Shown one piece after another: positions 54,658-63,951 of a DNA stretch of 64,000 nucleotides. Origin of the DNA: Bordetella flabilis (GTDB lineage Bacteria; Pseudomonadota; Gammaproteobacteria; Burkholderiales; Burkholderiaceae_B); contig NZ_CP016172.1 in NCBI RefSeq assembly GCF_001676725.1, positions 5,766,001-5,830,000 of the forward strand. The letters run 5' to 3'. Position 1 is the first letter of the stretch. Each line of letters opens with the position of its first letter. Position numbers and translations under genes: made by a program. Below the pieces are notes generated by a model. That model saw only the letters and a list, made by a program, of their open reading frames with translations, searched no databases and was not told where the DNA came from.

Positions 54658-55518
54658 ATGCGCACCGTCGATACTGCCTTTGCCCCGTACATCCGCGTCG
54701 AGCCGCGGGGCCGGCCGTTGCCGCTGGTCTGCGATTCCCCCCATAGCGGCGTGACGTATCCCGGGGATTTCGGCTACGCACTGGACCCGCGCGTGCTGCG
54801 CACCGGTGAAGACACACATGTCGACGAATTGTGGCGCGCCGTTCCGGACGTGGGCGGGACGCTGATCCTGGCCCAATTCCCGCGCACCTACATCGATCCT
54901 AACCGGGAGCCGGACGATATCGATCCGGACGTGCTGGCCGGCGCGTGGCCCGGTGTGCTGAATCCCTCGGAGAAAAGCCGGCTCGGGCACGGACTGATCT
55001 GGACCAGGGCCGGCGGCCAACCCGTCTATGACCGCAAGCTGCCGGTGGCCGAGGTCCAGCATCGCATCCAGGCGTATCATCAGCCTTACCACGCGGCGCT
55101 CAATCGTGACATCGAGGCGGCCTACCGCCAGTTCGGCGCCGTATGGCACCTGAACCTGCACTCCATGCCGAGCAATTCCTACGAGGTGATGCAGGTCGAC
55201 AGCGAACGGCCGCTCGCCGATTTCGTGCTGGGCGACCGCGACGGCACCACGTGCGAGCCCGAGTTCATCGACGTGGTGGAACGTTCACTGCGCGCCAGTG
55301 GCTATACGGTGGCGCGCAACGATCCCTTCAAGGGCGTGGCGCTGATCGCGCGGCTGGGTAATCCGTCGCAGCGGCGCCATAGCCTGCAGATCGAGATCCA
55401 CCGTGGCCGCTACATGGACGAGGCGAGCTTCGAGAAAAGCCCGGCCTTCCCGGCCATGCAGGCTGCACTGACCAAGGCGGCGCAGGACGTCGCGTTATAC
55501 ATTCAAAGGCAATTATGA
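54658..55518 (+). CDS. N-formylglutamate amidohydrolase
   Basis: 286 residues of the FGase family: PLVCDSPHSGVTYPGDFGY near 22, DTHVDELWRAVPDVG near 53, FPRTYIDPNREPDDID near 75 and HLNLHSMPSNSYEV near 165. It hydrolyses N-formylglutamate or related N-acyl amino acids to formate (acid) plus the amino acid, as HutG/DUF family enzymes do in histidine breakdown. No hut genes are nearby; co-linearity with the peptide importer and an M20 amidohydrolase suggests action on imported N-acylated amino acids or peptides. It starts 6 bases after the ATPase stop. Confidence 0.9.
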   Translation: MRTVDTAFAPYIRVEPRGRPLPLVCDSPHSGVTYPGDFGYALDPRVLRTGEDTHVDELWRAVPDVGGTLILAQFPRTYIDPNREPDDIDPDVLAGAWPGVLNPSEKSRLGHGLIWTRAGGQPVYDRKLPVAEVQHRIQAYHQPYHAALNRDIEAAYRQFGAVWHLNLHSMPSNSYEVMQVDSERPLADFVLGDRDGTTCEPEFIDVVERSLRASGYTVARNDPFKGVALIARLGNPSQRRHSLQIEIHRGRYMDEASFEKSPAFPAMQAALTKAAQDVALYIQRQL

Positions 55519-56714
55519 AAACCCTGGAAGAAATCGAGCGCTCGCACGGCGAGCTCACGGCCATACGCCGGGATATCCATGCGCATCCCGAACTCGCCTT
55601 CGAGGAAACGCGTACTTCGTCGCTGGTCGCGGAGAAATTGCGCGGCTGGGGCATCGAAGTCCATACCGGCTTCGGCAAGACCGGCATCGTAGGGGTGCTG
55701 CGCGGCCGTGCAGGCGGCAAGACGATCGGCCTGCGTGCCGACATGGATGCCCTGCCCATGCCGGAACATAATCGATTCGCCCACAAGTCGACCGTTCAGG
55801 GCCGCATGCACGGCTGTGGGCACGACGGACATACGACGATGCTGCTGGGCGCCGCGCAATACCTGGCGGCGCATCGCGACTTCGACGGGACCGTGGTGTT
55901 CATCTTCCAGCCCGCGGAGGAAAACGGCAACGCCGGCGCGCGGGCCATGATGCAGGACGGGCTGTTCGACAAGTTTCCGTGCGACGCGGTGTTCGGCATA
56001 CACAATATGCCCGGCATGCCCGCCAATCAGTTCGGCATCCGCCCCGGCCCCACCATGGCCTCCAGCAACCGCTTCACCATCACGATCAAGGGCGTGGGCG
56101 GCCACGCCGCCCAGCCCCACAAGACGGTGGATACCATCGTCATTGCGTCGGAAATGGTTGGCGTCCTGCAAACGGTGGTATCGCGCACCAAGAATCCGCT
56201 CGATACGGCCGTGCTGTCCGTCACGCAGATCCATGCCGGCGATGCGTTCAACGTGATCCCCAGCGAAGCCGTCCTGCGCGGCACGGTGCGGACGTATACC
56301 ACCGCCGCCCTGGATACCATCGAGGACGCGATACGCCGTGTGGCCACGACGCTGCCGCAAGTCTACGGCGGCTCGGGCGAGCTCGACTTCGTCCGTGCCT
56401 ACCCGCCGCTGGTGAACTGGGAAAAGGAAAGCGAGTTCGCGGCCCAGGTCGCCGAAGCGGCCTTCGGAAAGGAAAACGTCGATCGCGCCATTCCCCCTTT
56501 CATGGGCGCGGAGGACTTTTCATTCTTCCTGGAAAAGGTGCCGGGCTGCTATATCTTCCTGGGCAATGGCGAAGGCGACCACCGGCTCGACACCTACCAT
56601 GGCATGGGGCCGTGCACGCTGCACAACCCCAATTACGACTTCAACGATGCGCTGCTGCCCGTGGGCGCGACGTATTGGGTAAAGCTGGCGCAATCCTTCC
56701 TGGCGGCGGCGTGA
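55515..56714 (+). CDS. M20 family amidohydrolase (hippuricase/N-acyl amino acid hydrolase type)
   Basis: 399 residues of the M20D peptidase/amidohydrolase family. Metal-binding motif GRMHGCGHDGHTTMLLGAAQ near 100, PAEENGNAGARAM near 135, and the dimerisation-domain motif IKGVGGHAAQPHKTVD near 185; the C-terminal histidine-bearing PFMGAEDFSFFL is present. It removes acyl groups from amino acids in two-metal catalysis. The ATG overlaps the previous stop by four bases, so it belongs to the transporter operon; a GC-rich hairpin follows at 56720-56746. Confidence 0.93.
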   Translation: MKTLEEIERSHGELTAIRRDIHAHPELAFEETRTSSLVAEKLRGWGIEVHTGFGKTGIVGVLRGRAGGKTIGLRADMDALPMPEHNRFAHKSTVQGRMHGCGHDGHTTMLLGAAQYLAAHRDFDGTVVFIFQPAEENGNAGARAMMQDGLFDKFPCDAVFGIHNMPGMPANQFGIRPGPTMASSNRFTITIKGVGGHAAQPHKTVDTIVIASEMVGVLQTVVSRTKNPLDTAVLSVTQIHAGDAFNVIPSEAVLRGTVRTYTTAALDTIEDAIRRVATTLPQVYGGSGELDFVRAYPPLVNWEKESEFAAQVAEAAFGKENVDRAIPPFMGAEDFSFFLEKVPGCYIFLGNGEGDHRLDTYHGMGPCTLHNPNYDFNDALLPVGATYWVKLAQSFLAAA

Positions 56715-56719
56715 TCCAG

Positions 56720-56746
56720 GATGCAGGCCCTGCCCGGGCCTGCATC
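56720..56746 (+). terminator. Hairpin after the M20 amidohydrolase gene
   Basis: GATGCAGGCCC and GGGCCTGCATC pair perfectly (11 bp, 5-base loop) just after the stop. No T-run follows, so it may act as a Rho-dependent stop signal or mRNA end protector rather than an intrinsic terminator. Confidence 0.45.
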
Positions 56747-56905
56747 GCTATATGAGTATCGGGTCTGTTCAAACGCCCAATACTTCGTTTGCCCGGCAAT
56801 AGACGCCGCCCATAATCGCTACTCCAAGGTGCGGGCCCGCCGGATTTCCGATCCGACTGGCCTGCACAGCGCCGATGACGGCGCATGACCAGGAGTGGCA
56901 TCAAT

Positions 56906-57799
56906 ATGTCTACAGCGACCGCGCTGCGCGGGGATGTGCTCGCCAGCCAGGACTTCGTCATTCGTAAGCTGGACGGTGCTTTCGGTGCCGAAATCCTCGG
57001 CCTCGACCTCGGCGCGACCCTCGACGATGAAGACTTCGCGCGCGTGCACGCGGCGCATCTCGAACATCATCTGGTGGTTTTTCGCGACCAGCGCATCACG
57101 CCCCGGCAGCACATCGACTTCAGTCGCCGCTTCGGCAAGCTGATGATCCATGTGTTGCACCAGTACCATCTGCCCGGCCATCCCGAAATCCTGACGGTGT
57201 CCAATATCATCGAGGACGGCAAACCCGTGGGCCTCGGCGACGCCGGCAAGTACTGGCATTCGGACATCTCGTACAAGGCGCTGCCCAGCCTGGGTTCGCT
57301 GCTGCATGCGCAGGAGCTTCCCGCCGAGGGCGGCGATACCCTGTTCGCCGATATGCACCTGGCGTATGACACCTTGCCGGCGCACCTGCGCAAGGCCGTG
57401 GACGGCAAACGCGCCGTGCATTCCTATCTGGCCAAGTACGGCCAGATGCAGAAGGACGGCAACTGGCGGCCTCAACTGAGCGAGCAGCAGCTGGCCCAGG
57501 TGCAGGAAGTGGTTCACCCCGTGGTGCGCACCCATCCCGAGTCGGGCCGCAAGGCCTTGTTCGTCAGCGAAGGCTTCACCACCCGTATCGAAGGCCTGCC
57601 CGAAGACGAAAGCGCGGCCTTGCTGGAGGCACTCTTCGCGCACAGCATCAAGCCGGAACATGTCTATCGGCATCGCTGGCAGCCGCATGACCTCGTGTTC
57701 TGGGACAACCGCTCGTTGATTCACCTGGCAGCGGGGTGTCCGCCCCACCTGCGTCGCAAGCTCTATCGCACGACGATCGAAGGCGACGCGCCGTATTGA
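56906..57799 (+). CDS. TauD/TfdA family Fe(II)/2-oxoglutarate dioxygenase
   Basis: 297 residues. Iron ligands His and Asp in KYWHSDISYKALPSLGSLLH near 113 and the distal His in VFWDNRSLIHLAAG, with the 2-oxoglutarate-binding Arg near the C-terminus (HLRRKLYRTTIEGDAPY). Relatives desulfonate taurine or cleave aryloxyacetates. ATG 56906 is used because AGGAG is found 11 bases upstream; ATG 56885 is possible. The taurine-type ABC importer follows, so the substrate is probably a small sulfonate or related acid, but no sulfite-handling gene is adjacent. Confidence 0.93.
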   Translation: MSTATALRGDVLASQDFVIRKLDGAFGAEILGLDLGATLDDEDFARVHAAHLEHHLVVFRDQRITPRQHIDFSRRFGKLMIHVLHQYHLPGHPEILTVSNIIEDGKPVGLGDAGKYWHSDISYKALPSLGSLLHAQELPAEGGDTLFADMHLAYDTLPAHLRKAVDGKRAVHSYLAKYGQMQKDGNWRPQLSEQQLAQVQEVVHPVVRTHPESGRKALFVSEGFTTRIEGLPEDESAALLEALFAHSIKPEHVYRHRWQPHDLVFWDNRSLIHLAAGCPPHLRRKLYRTTIEGDAPY

Positions 57800-57894
57800 C
57801 CGGCGTCATCGCCGGGCGGCGGTCCGTGTGGCGCTCGCATTGCGACACGGCGCCATGGCTCAAGCCTTTCCTAAGCAAGCTGCACAGGATCACC

Positions 57895-58938
57895 ATGTCA
57901 CTGTCCATTTCGTCACGCGAACGCGTGGCACGCATCGTTTCGGCCACGCTGCTCGCGCTCGTACTGGCCGTGCTGGCGCTGATCTCTCCCACGCCGGCGT
58001 TGGCGGAAGGCCGCCTGCGCATCGCCGAGCAATACGGCATCGTCTATCTGCTGCTGAATGTCGCGCGAGACCGGCAATTGATCGAAAAGCACGGACGGGA
58101 GGCCGGTGTCGATATCAAGGTCGAATGGCTCAAGCTATCCGGCGGGGCGGCGGTCAACGACGCATTGTTGTCGGGCTCCATCGATATCGCCAGCGCAGGG
58201 GTCGGGCCTTTGTTGACGCTCTGGGACCGTACGCGCGGCAGGCAGAACGTCAAGGGTGTCGCGTCGTTGGGCAACTTTCCTTACTACCTGGTGAGCAATC
58301 GCCCGGAGGTCAAGACGATCGCGGACTTCACGGACAAGGATCGCATCGCCGTCCCGGCGGTGGGCGTGTCGGTGCAGTCGCGCATCCTGCAGATGGCCTC
58401 GGCGAAACAATGGGGTGCGTCGGAGTACGCGCGCCTGGACAAGCTTTCGGTGGCCTTGCCCCATCCCGACGCCACGGCTGCGATCATCGCGGGGGGTACG
58501 GAGATCTCCGCACATTTCGGCAATCCTCCATTCCAGGAGCAAGAGCTCGCGGGCAATCCCAAGGCGCATATCGTTCTGAACTCCTATGACGTGCTGGGCG
58601 GACCGGCATCGGCCACGGTGCTGTTCGCCACGGAGCGGTTTCGCACGGACAACCCGAAGACCTACAAGGCCTTCCAGCAGGCGTTGGCGGAAGCTGCGGC
58701 CTTCATCACGGCGCATCCGGACCAGGCCGCGGACATCTACACGCGGGTGGCGGGCGGAAAGCAGGATCGCGCGCTGCTGCTAGGCGTCATCAAGGATCCC
58801 CGCGTGCAATTCAAGGTCGTGCCGCAGAACACCTACCAGCTGGCTCGCTTCATGCACGAAGTCGGTGCGATCAAGAACAAGCCCGACAGTTGGCGCGATT
58901 ACTTCTTCGACGATGCGCTGACGGCGCAGGGCAGCTGA
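57895..58938 (+). CDS. Nitrate/sulfonate/taurine-type ABC transporter substrate-binding protein
   Basis: 347 residues with a long signal peptide (residues 1-37; LLALVLAVLALISPTPALA). The mature part starts EGRLRIAEQYGIVYLLLNVA and contains ALLSGSIDIASAGVGPLLTL and FTDKDRIAVPAVGVSVQSRI, typical of NMT1/SsuA-like receptors. It binds the ligand for the ATPase and permease that follow. An AGGA lies upstream of ATG 57895; longer frames reach into the dioxygenase gene. Confidence 0.9.
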   Translation: MSLSISSRERVARIVSATLLALVLAVLALISPTPALAEGRLRIAEQYGIVYLLLNVARDRQLIEKHGREAGVDIKVEWLKLSGGAAVNDALLSGSIDIASAGVGPLLTLWDRTRGRQNVKGVASLGNFPYYLVSNRPEVKTIADFTDKDRIAVPAVGVSVQSRILQMASAKQWGASEYARLDKLSVALPHPDATAAIIAGGTEISAHFGNPPFQEQELAGNPKAHIVLNSYDVLGGPASATVLFATERFRTDNPKTYKAFQQALAEAAAFITAHPDQAADIYTRVAGGKQDRALLLGVIKDPRVQFKVVPQNTYQLARFMHEVGAIKNKPDSWRDYFFDDALTAQGS

Positions 58939-58939
58939 C

Positions 58940-59764
58940 GTGGCGTTTCCCACACCCACGATCGCGCTGCCCGACGCGCCGGCACAGCCGCTGCTCACCG
59001 TGGATGGCGTCTCGCTGGAATACCGGTCCGACGGAGGCCGCGTACGCGCCACGCATGACGTCGGCTTCGAGGTCTATCCGGCGGATCGCTTCATCCTGCT
59101 GGGTCCTTCGGGCTGCGGCAAGTCGACTCTGCTCAAGGCGGTGGCGGGCTTCCTGGAACCGGCGCAAGGCAGCATACGGCTGGACGGACGTGTCATTACG
59201 GGTCCGGGACCGGACCGCATCGTGGTGTTCCAGGAGTTCGACCAGTTGCCGCCCTGGAAGACCGTGCTGCAGAACGTCATGTTCCCCCTGCTCGCTTCAC
59301 GCACGCTCAAGCGCGGCGAAGCGGCCGATCGGGCGCACCATTACCTGGACAAGGTCGGGTTGGCGCCCTTCGCGCATGCTTATCCGCACACCTTGTCCGG
59401 CGGCATGAAACAGCGCGTCGCCATCGCACGCGCACTGGCCATGCAGCCGCGTATCCTGCTGATGGACGAGCCCTTTGCCGCCCTGGACGCCCTGACGCGC
59501 CGCAAGATGCAGGAGGAATTGCTGACGCTATGGGAAGACGTGCGCTTCACGCTGTTGTTCGTCACGCATTCCATCGAGGAGGCGCTGCTGGTGGGCAGCC
59601 GGGTGTTGCTGCTGTCGCCGCATCCGGGCCGCGTGAGGGCAGAACTGAACGCCCATCAGTACGGCATGCACAGCGCGGGCTCGGCCGCTTTCCAGGCCAG
59701 CACGCGGCGCATCCATGAATTGCTGTTCGACCACGTGCCCGACGATCGGCGCGCCGCGGCGTAA
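58940..59764 (+). CDS. Sulfonate/taurine-type ABC transporter ATP-binding protein
   Basis: 274 residues. Walker [21 protein letters not shown] near 55, Q-loop VVFQEFDQLPPWKTV, signature LSGGMKQRVAIARALA and Walker B ILLMDEPFAALDALTRRKMQ. The GTG start lies one base after the receptor stop. Order receptor-ATPase-permease is that of tau/ssu operons. Confidence 0.93.
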   Translation: MAFPTPTIALPDAPAQPLLTVDGVSLEYRSDGGRVRATHDVGFEVYPADRFILLGPSGCGKSTLLKAVAGFLEPAQGSIRLDGRVITGPGPDRIVVFQEFDQLPPWKTVLQNVMFPLLASRTLKRGEAADRAHHYLDKVGLAPFAHAYPHTLSGGMKQRVAIARALAMQPRILLMDEPFAALDALTRRKMQEELLTLWEDVRFTLLFVTHSIEEALLVGSRVLLLSPHPGRVRAELNAHQYGMHSAGSAAFQASTRRIHELLFDHVPDDRRAAA

Positions 59765-59788
59765 GCGCACGCGCGAGGAATGCCATCC

Positions 59789-60676
59789 ATGTCCCAGCTC
59801 CACACCCCCGATGCCGGATTGCCGCCGGTGCGCCCCGAGTTCGAACGTGTCCTGCCCGCGCTGGGAGACGCGCCGGCACAGATTGCGCTGCCCTTGCATC
59901 AACGCATCTGGCGGCATGCGGCCCTGCGCAAGGCTGTCATCCTTGCTGTGTTGGCCGCGCTTTGGGAACTGGCCGCGGGGGTCACCGACAACCCGCTGTT
60001 GCTGCCCGGCTGCATCGAAACGGCGCACGCCTTCGCCCAGGGCTTGCTGGACGGCGAACTGGCCTCGCACGCGGCGCGTTCGCTGGCGGTGCTCCTCAAG
60101 GGTTACCTCGCCGGCGTTGCGCTGGCTTTTGCGCTGACCGCCCTGGCCGTGTCCACGCGGCTGGGACGCGATACCTTGTCCACCCTGACGTCCATGTTCA
60201 ATCCCCTGCCGGCGATCGCGCTGTTGCCGCTGGCGCTGCTGTGGTTCGGCCTGGGGGAGGGCAGCCTGGTTTTCGTCCTGATCCATTCCGTGCTGTGGGC
60301 CCTGGCCGTGAATGCCTACGCGGGTTTCCTTGCGGTGTCCGACACCCTGCGCATGGCGGGCCGCAACTACGGTTTGCGCGGTCCGCGCTACATGGTCCAT
60401 ATCCTCGTGCCGGCGGCCCTGCCCGCGATACTGGCGGGCCTGCGCATCGGCTGGGCCTTCGCATGGCGTACCCTGATCGCGGCCGAGCTTGTATTCGGCG
60501 CCTCCAGCGGCAAGGGCGGCCTGGGCTGGTACATCTACCAGAACCGCAACGAGCTTTACACCGACCGCGTCTTCGCCGGCCTGGCGGCCGTGGTAATCAT
60601 CGGCCTGCTCGTGGAGGCACTGGGCTTCGATACCATCGAACGGGTGACGGTGCGTCGCTGGGGAATGCAGCGCTAA
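59789..60676 (+). CDS. Sulfonate/taurine-type ABC transporter permease
   Basis: 295 residues with about six spans: AVLAALWELAAGVTDNPLLL, ARSLAVLLKGYLAGVALAFA, MFNPLPAIALLPLALLWFGL and the EAA-like loop AGRNYGLRGPRYMVHILVPA near 190. ATG 59789 is favoured over ATG 59780 because GAGGA sits 9 bases before the former but abuts the latter. It ends 7 bases from the convergent acyl-CoA dehydrogenase. Confidence 0.92.
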   Translation: MSQLHTPDAGLPPVRPEFERVLPALGDAPAQIALPLHQRIWRHAALRKAVILAVLAALWELAAGVTDNPLLLPGCIETAHAFAQGLLDGELASHAARSLAVLLKGYLAGVALAFALTALAVSTRLGRDTLSTLTSMFNPLPAIALLPLALLWFGLGEGSLVFVLIHSVLWALAVNAYAGFLAVSDTLRMAGRNYGLRGPRYMVHILVPAALPAILAGLRIGWAFAWRTLIAAELVFGASSGKGGLGWYIYQNRNELYTDRVFAGLAAVVIIGLLVEALGFDTIERVTVRRWGMQR

Positions 60677-60683
60677 GCCGCCG

Positions 60684-61832
60684 TCACCCCGGCCGCTGCG
60701 AAAAAGTCCGTTCGAACACGCCTTCGGCGATGCGGTTCTTCAGGATTTCGATGGACCCGCCCGCGATCATCCAGCCACGGCAGCGGCGCACGCAGTATTC
60801 CACCAACGATTCACGGCTGTAGCCCATGCCGCCCAGTACCTGCAGGGCTTCGTTGGCCACGTCGAAGCCCGTCTGGTTGCAATACGCCTTCGCGATGGCC
60901 GTCTCGGTGGCCGACGGAAAGCCGGTGTCGGCATTGCAGGCCGCGCGGTACAGCAGCAACTGTCCCGCATCCAGCTTGATGCGCATGTCGGCGAATTTCC
61001 ATTGCAGGCCCTGGAATTCGCACAGCAGGCGGCCGAACTGCTTGCGCTGCTGCGCCCAGCTGCGGGCCTCCTCGTAGGCATAGCGGCCCAGCGCCAGGGA
61101 GCGCGCCGTGTTGCCGATGCGCTCGACGTTGAACCCGGCGATCTGCTTCTTGAAACCACCCTCGCCCAAGACCACCATGTCGTCCGGCACGTGCACATTG
61201 TCGAAGAAGATCTCGGCCCACTCCTCGCCCGACATGAAGGCGGACCGCTTGCCCAGCCGCACGCCCTCCGCGCGTGTGTCGATGAGGACCGAACCGATTC
61301 CCCGCGTGCCTGGCCCGAAGCGGACATAGGCCAGGATTACGTCGGCGTGCGGGCCATGGGTAGTGAAGATCTTCGAGCCGTTGATGCGCCAACCGGCGCC
61401 ATCGCGGGTCGCCGTGGTCTTCAGTTCGGTGACCGCCGACCCGGCGTCGGGCTCCGTCATGCCCACCGAGATCAAGGCCTCGCCGGCCAGCAGGGGGCGC
61501 AGGTATTTTTCCTTCTGCACCGCGTTGCCGTATTCGGCCAGCACGCGGATGGGGCCGAAGTTGCCCGCCTGCACCACGTCGGCGCTGCGCGGGCACACCG
61601 ACGCGACCGTCTCGATCGCAATGACGGCGTCCATCAGCGAACCGCCAATGCCGCCGTTTTCCTCGGCGATGGTGATGCCCAGCAGGCCTTGCGCGGCCAT
61701 GGAGCGGGCGACGTCCCAAGGGTATTCGTTGGCGTGCGCGCGCTCGCGGGCGCCGGCGCGCAGCTCGTTTTCGGCATAGCGGCGTACGGCGGCCTGGAAA
61801 TCGCGTTGCTCGGGGGTAAGGTTGAAGTCCAT
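60684..61832 (-). CDS. Acyl-CoA dehydrogenase
   Basis: 382 residues of the three-domain ACAD family: N-terminal helices (LTPEQRDFQAAVRRYAENEL), the middle FAD segment SVGMTEPDAGSAVTELKTTA near 128 and KIFTTHGPHADVIL, and the C-terminal part with QFGRLLCEFQGLQWKFADMR and the end motif GYSRESLVEYCVRRCRGWMI near 340 then GSIEILKNRIAEG. It removes two hydrogens from an acyl-CoA, passing electrons to ETF. It follows the acyl-CoA synthetase gene by 30 bases on the same strand, so both likely handle one acyl chain. Confidence 0.93.
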   Translation of the reverse strand: MDFNLTPEQRDFQAAVRRYAENELRAGARERAHANEYPWDVARSMAAQGLLGITIAEENGGIGGSLMDAVIAIETVASVCPRSADVVQAGNFGPIRVLAEYGNAVQKEKYLRPLLAGEALISVGMTEPDAGSAVTELKTTATRDGAGWRINGSKIFTTHGPHADVILAYVRFGPGTRGIGSVLIDTRAEGVRLGKRSAFMSGEEWAEIFFDNVHVPDDMVVLGEGGFKKQIAGFNVERIGNTARSLALGRYAYEEARSWAQQRKQFGRLLCEFQGLQWKFADMRIKLDAGQLLLYRAACNADTGFPSATETAIAKAYCNQTGFDVANEALQVLGGMGYSRESLVEYCVRRCRGWMIAGGSIEILKNRIAEGVFERTFSQRPG

Positions 61833-61862
61833 GCTGCGTTCCTTGGAGAAATGTTCCCGGGC

Positions 61863-63947
61863 CTACGCCAGGCGCATCAGGCCGTCCACGGCCACGACGC
61901 CCCGGGCGCGCACGAAGAGCGGATTGATTTCAGCTTCCGCGACCTGCACGTCGCGCGCCAGCGCCAGGCGCGAGAAGGCCACGATGGCGCTCGCCAGCGC
62001 ATCGCAGTCGCCGCGCGGCAGCCCCCGGAAGCCTCGTATCAGGCGAGTGGCGCGTACTGCCTCGATCATGGCGTGGGCGCTGTCCAGGTCCACGGGCGCC
62101 AGTCGGATGGCGACGTCGGGGCTCAATTCGGCGGCGATGCCGCCCGCGCCCAGCACGACGATGGGGCCCACCAGCGGATCGTTGCGGTAGCCGAGGATCA
62201 GTTCGAGCAGCTTGTCCTCCATGGCCTGTACCAGGATGCCCTCCACGCGGGCCTGGGGCGCATGCTGCCGCACGTTATCCAGCATGGCCGATATCGCGGC
62301 ATGCAGTTGCGTCGCGTCCTGGATGCCGACGCGCACCGCGCCCGCGTCCGTCTTGTGCATCAGATCCCGGGAAGAGACCTTCGCCACGACGGGATAGGCG
62401 ATGCCATGCGAGGGATCGCGTGGCTGGATCACCACGCAGGGCGCCACCGGAATGCCCAACGATTCAAAGACCTCGCCGGCTTCGTGTTCTGTCAGTACCC
62501 CGTGGCGCGGCACCGCGTCGGGCCAGTCGTAGGGACGGTCATCCACGACCGCTGTCGCCGGGCTGCGCTGGAACAGGACGGCCAGCGCGTCCGCGCAGGC
62601 CTCGGGCGTGCGAAATGCCGCGATGCCGTGCTGCCGCAACAAGGCCAGCGATGCGGGCGCTTCCGGCGCGAGGAAGGCCGCCACGGGCTTGTCGTCAGGC
62701 TTGTGGGCCTGTACCAGCGGGTTGACCGCCAGGTCCGGATGGAACTGCGCCGACGAGCCGATGACGCTCAGCACCGCGTCGCACCAGTCGGCCAGCAGCA
62801 ATTGCTCCAGCAGGTCCTTGTACTGGGCGCTGCTGGCTGCCAGCGTCAGGTCGATGACCGGCGTTTCCCGGATGCGCAGCCCGCGGCCCGCCATGTGCGC
62901 GACAAAGGCCGCGGGCGGCGCGGCCGCCACCAGGCCCCGCATGCCCAGATTGTCCACCACCGTTGCGGCGCCTCCGCCAGTCGTCGTAATGACCGCGACG
63001 CGCGGCGGCTGGCTGGCGCGTACCTGCGCGTCGCCATAGCGCGACACCAGCGGAACGATCTCGAACAAGGTCTCCAGGCACTGCACCCTCATCACCCCGT
63101 GCGCGCGAAAGAACGCATCGACGGCGGCGTCGTTGCCTGCCATGGCGCCGGTATGCGACTGGGCCAGGGCATCGCCCTGCTCGGAGCGGCCCAGCTTGTA
63201 GGCCACGACCGGCTTGCCTGCCGCCCGTGCACGGCGCAGCGCGGCGGCCAGGACCGGCGCCTTGCGCAGCGTTTCCAGGAACAAAAGGATGACGCGGGTG
63301 TGCGGGTCGTCGACCAGGGCATCGACGACCTCGCCCACGCTGATGTCGCTTTCATTGCCCACGGACACGGAGCTGGCAAAGCCGAAGCCGCGTGCGGCTG
63401 CCCGCGACAGCAGGGACCCCATCATGGAGCCGCTCTGCGACACCAGGCTGATATCGCCGGCGACCAGGTCGTCGGCTTCGAAGGCGGCGTTGACGGAAAT
63501 GATGCCGCCCGTATGCAGGTTGGCGCTGCCTATGCTGTTGGGGCCCAGCACGCGCAGGCCGTGCCGGCGCGCCTGTTCGATCAGCCCGTCCTGGCGCGCC
63601 TGCCCTTCGGGCCCGGCCTCCGCAAAGCCGTCGGAGTAGATGGTGACCACGCGCGCGCCTGCCGCCGCGCATGGAGCGAGCAGGGGCAGAACCTGGTCGC
63701 CCGGGATCATTACGAAAACGTGGTCAACGGGCTCGGGCAGCGCGTCGAGCGCGGCATACGCCCGTTCACCCAGTATCTCGTTGCGCGCCGCATTGATGGG
63801 ATAGATCTGCCCGGTATAACCGTGCTTGCGCATGAAGCGCAGAGGCCTCGCGGTGTTCTTGCGCACGTCGCCAGACGCGCCTACCAGCGCGATGCTGCGC
63901 GGGGCCAGCAAAGCCTGTCCGAACGAAATATCGGTTTCACGGTTCAT
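61863..63947 (-). CDS. ADP-forming acyl-CoA synthetase (acetate--CoA ligase family)
   Basis: 694 residues, a fused alpha-beta enzyme. Residues 8-140 are the CoA-binding domain (LLAPRSIALVGASGDVRKNT; YPINAARNEILGERAYAALD), 150-300 and 310-450 the ligase_CoA halves (SLVSQSGSMMGSLLSRAAAR, with the phospho-acceptor histidine in SHTGAMAGNDAAVDAFFRAH), and 470-690 the ATP-grasp lobe (VAKVSSRDLMHKTDAGAVRV; LVGPIVVLGAGGIAAELSPD). It interconverts acyl-CoA + ADP + Pi and acid + ATP + CoA. First gene of the pair with the dehydrogenase. Start ATG 63947 is 4 bases from a tandem 14-bp repeat. Confidence 0.9.
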   Translation of the reverse strand: MNRETDISFGQALLAPRSIALVGASGDVRKNTARPLRFMRKHGYTGQIYPINAARNEILGERAYAALDALPEPVDHVFVMIPGDQVLPLLAPCAAAGARVVTIYSDGFAEAGPEGQARQDGLIEQARRHGLRVLGPNSIGSANLHTGGIISVNAAFEADDLVAGDISLVSQSGSMMGSLLSRAAARGFGFASSVSVGNESDISVGEVVDALVDDPHTRVILLFLETLRKAPVLAAALRRARAAGKPVVAYKLGRSEQGDALAQSHTGAMAGNDAAVDAFFRAHGVMRVQCLETLFEIVPLVSRYGDAQVRASQPPRVAVITTTGGGAATVVDNLGMRGLVAAAPPAAFVAHMAGRGLRIRETPVIDLTLAASSAQYKDLLEQLLLADWCDAVLSVIGSSAQFHPDLAVNPLVQAHKPDDKPVAAFLAPEAPASLALLRQHGIAAFRTPEACADALAVLFQRSPATAVVDDRPYDWPDAVPRHGVLTEHEAGEVFESLGIPVAPCVVIQPRDPSHGIAYPVVAKVSSRDLMHKTDAGAVRVGIQDATQLHAAISAMLDNVRQHAPQARVEGILVQAMEDKLLELILGYRNDPLVGPIVVLGAGGIAAELSPDVAIRLAPVDLDSAHAMIEAVRATRLIRGFRGLPRGDCDALASAIVAFSRLALARDVQVAEAEINPLFVRARGVVAVDGLMRLA

Positions 63948-63951
63948 GGAA

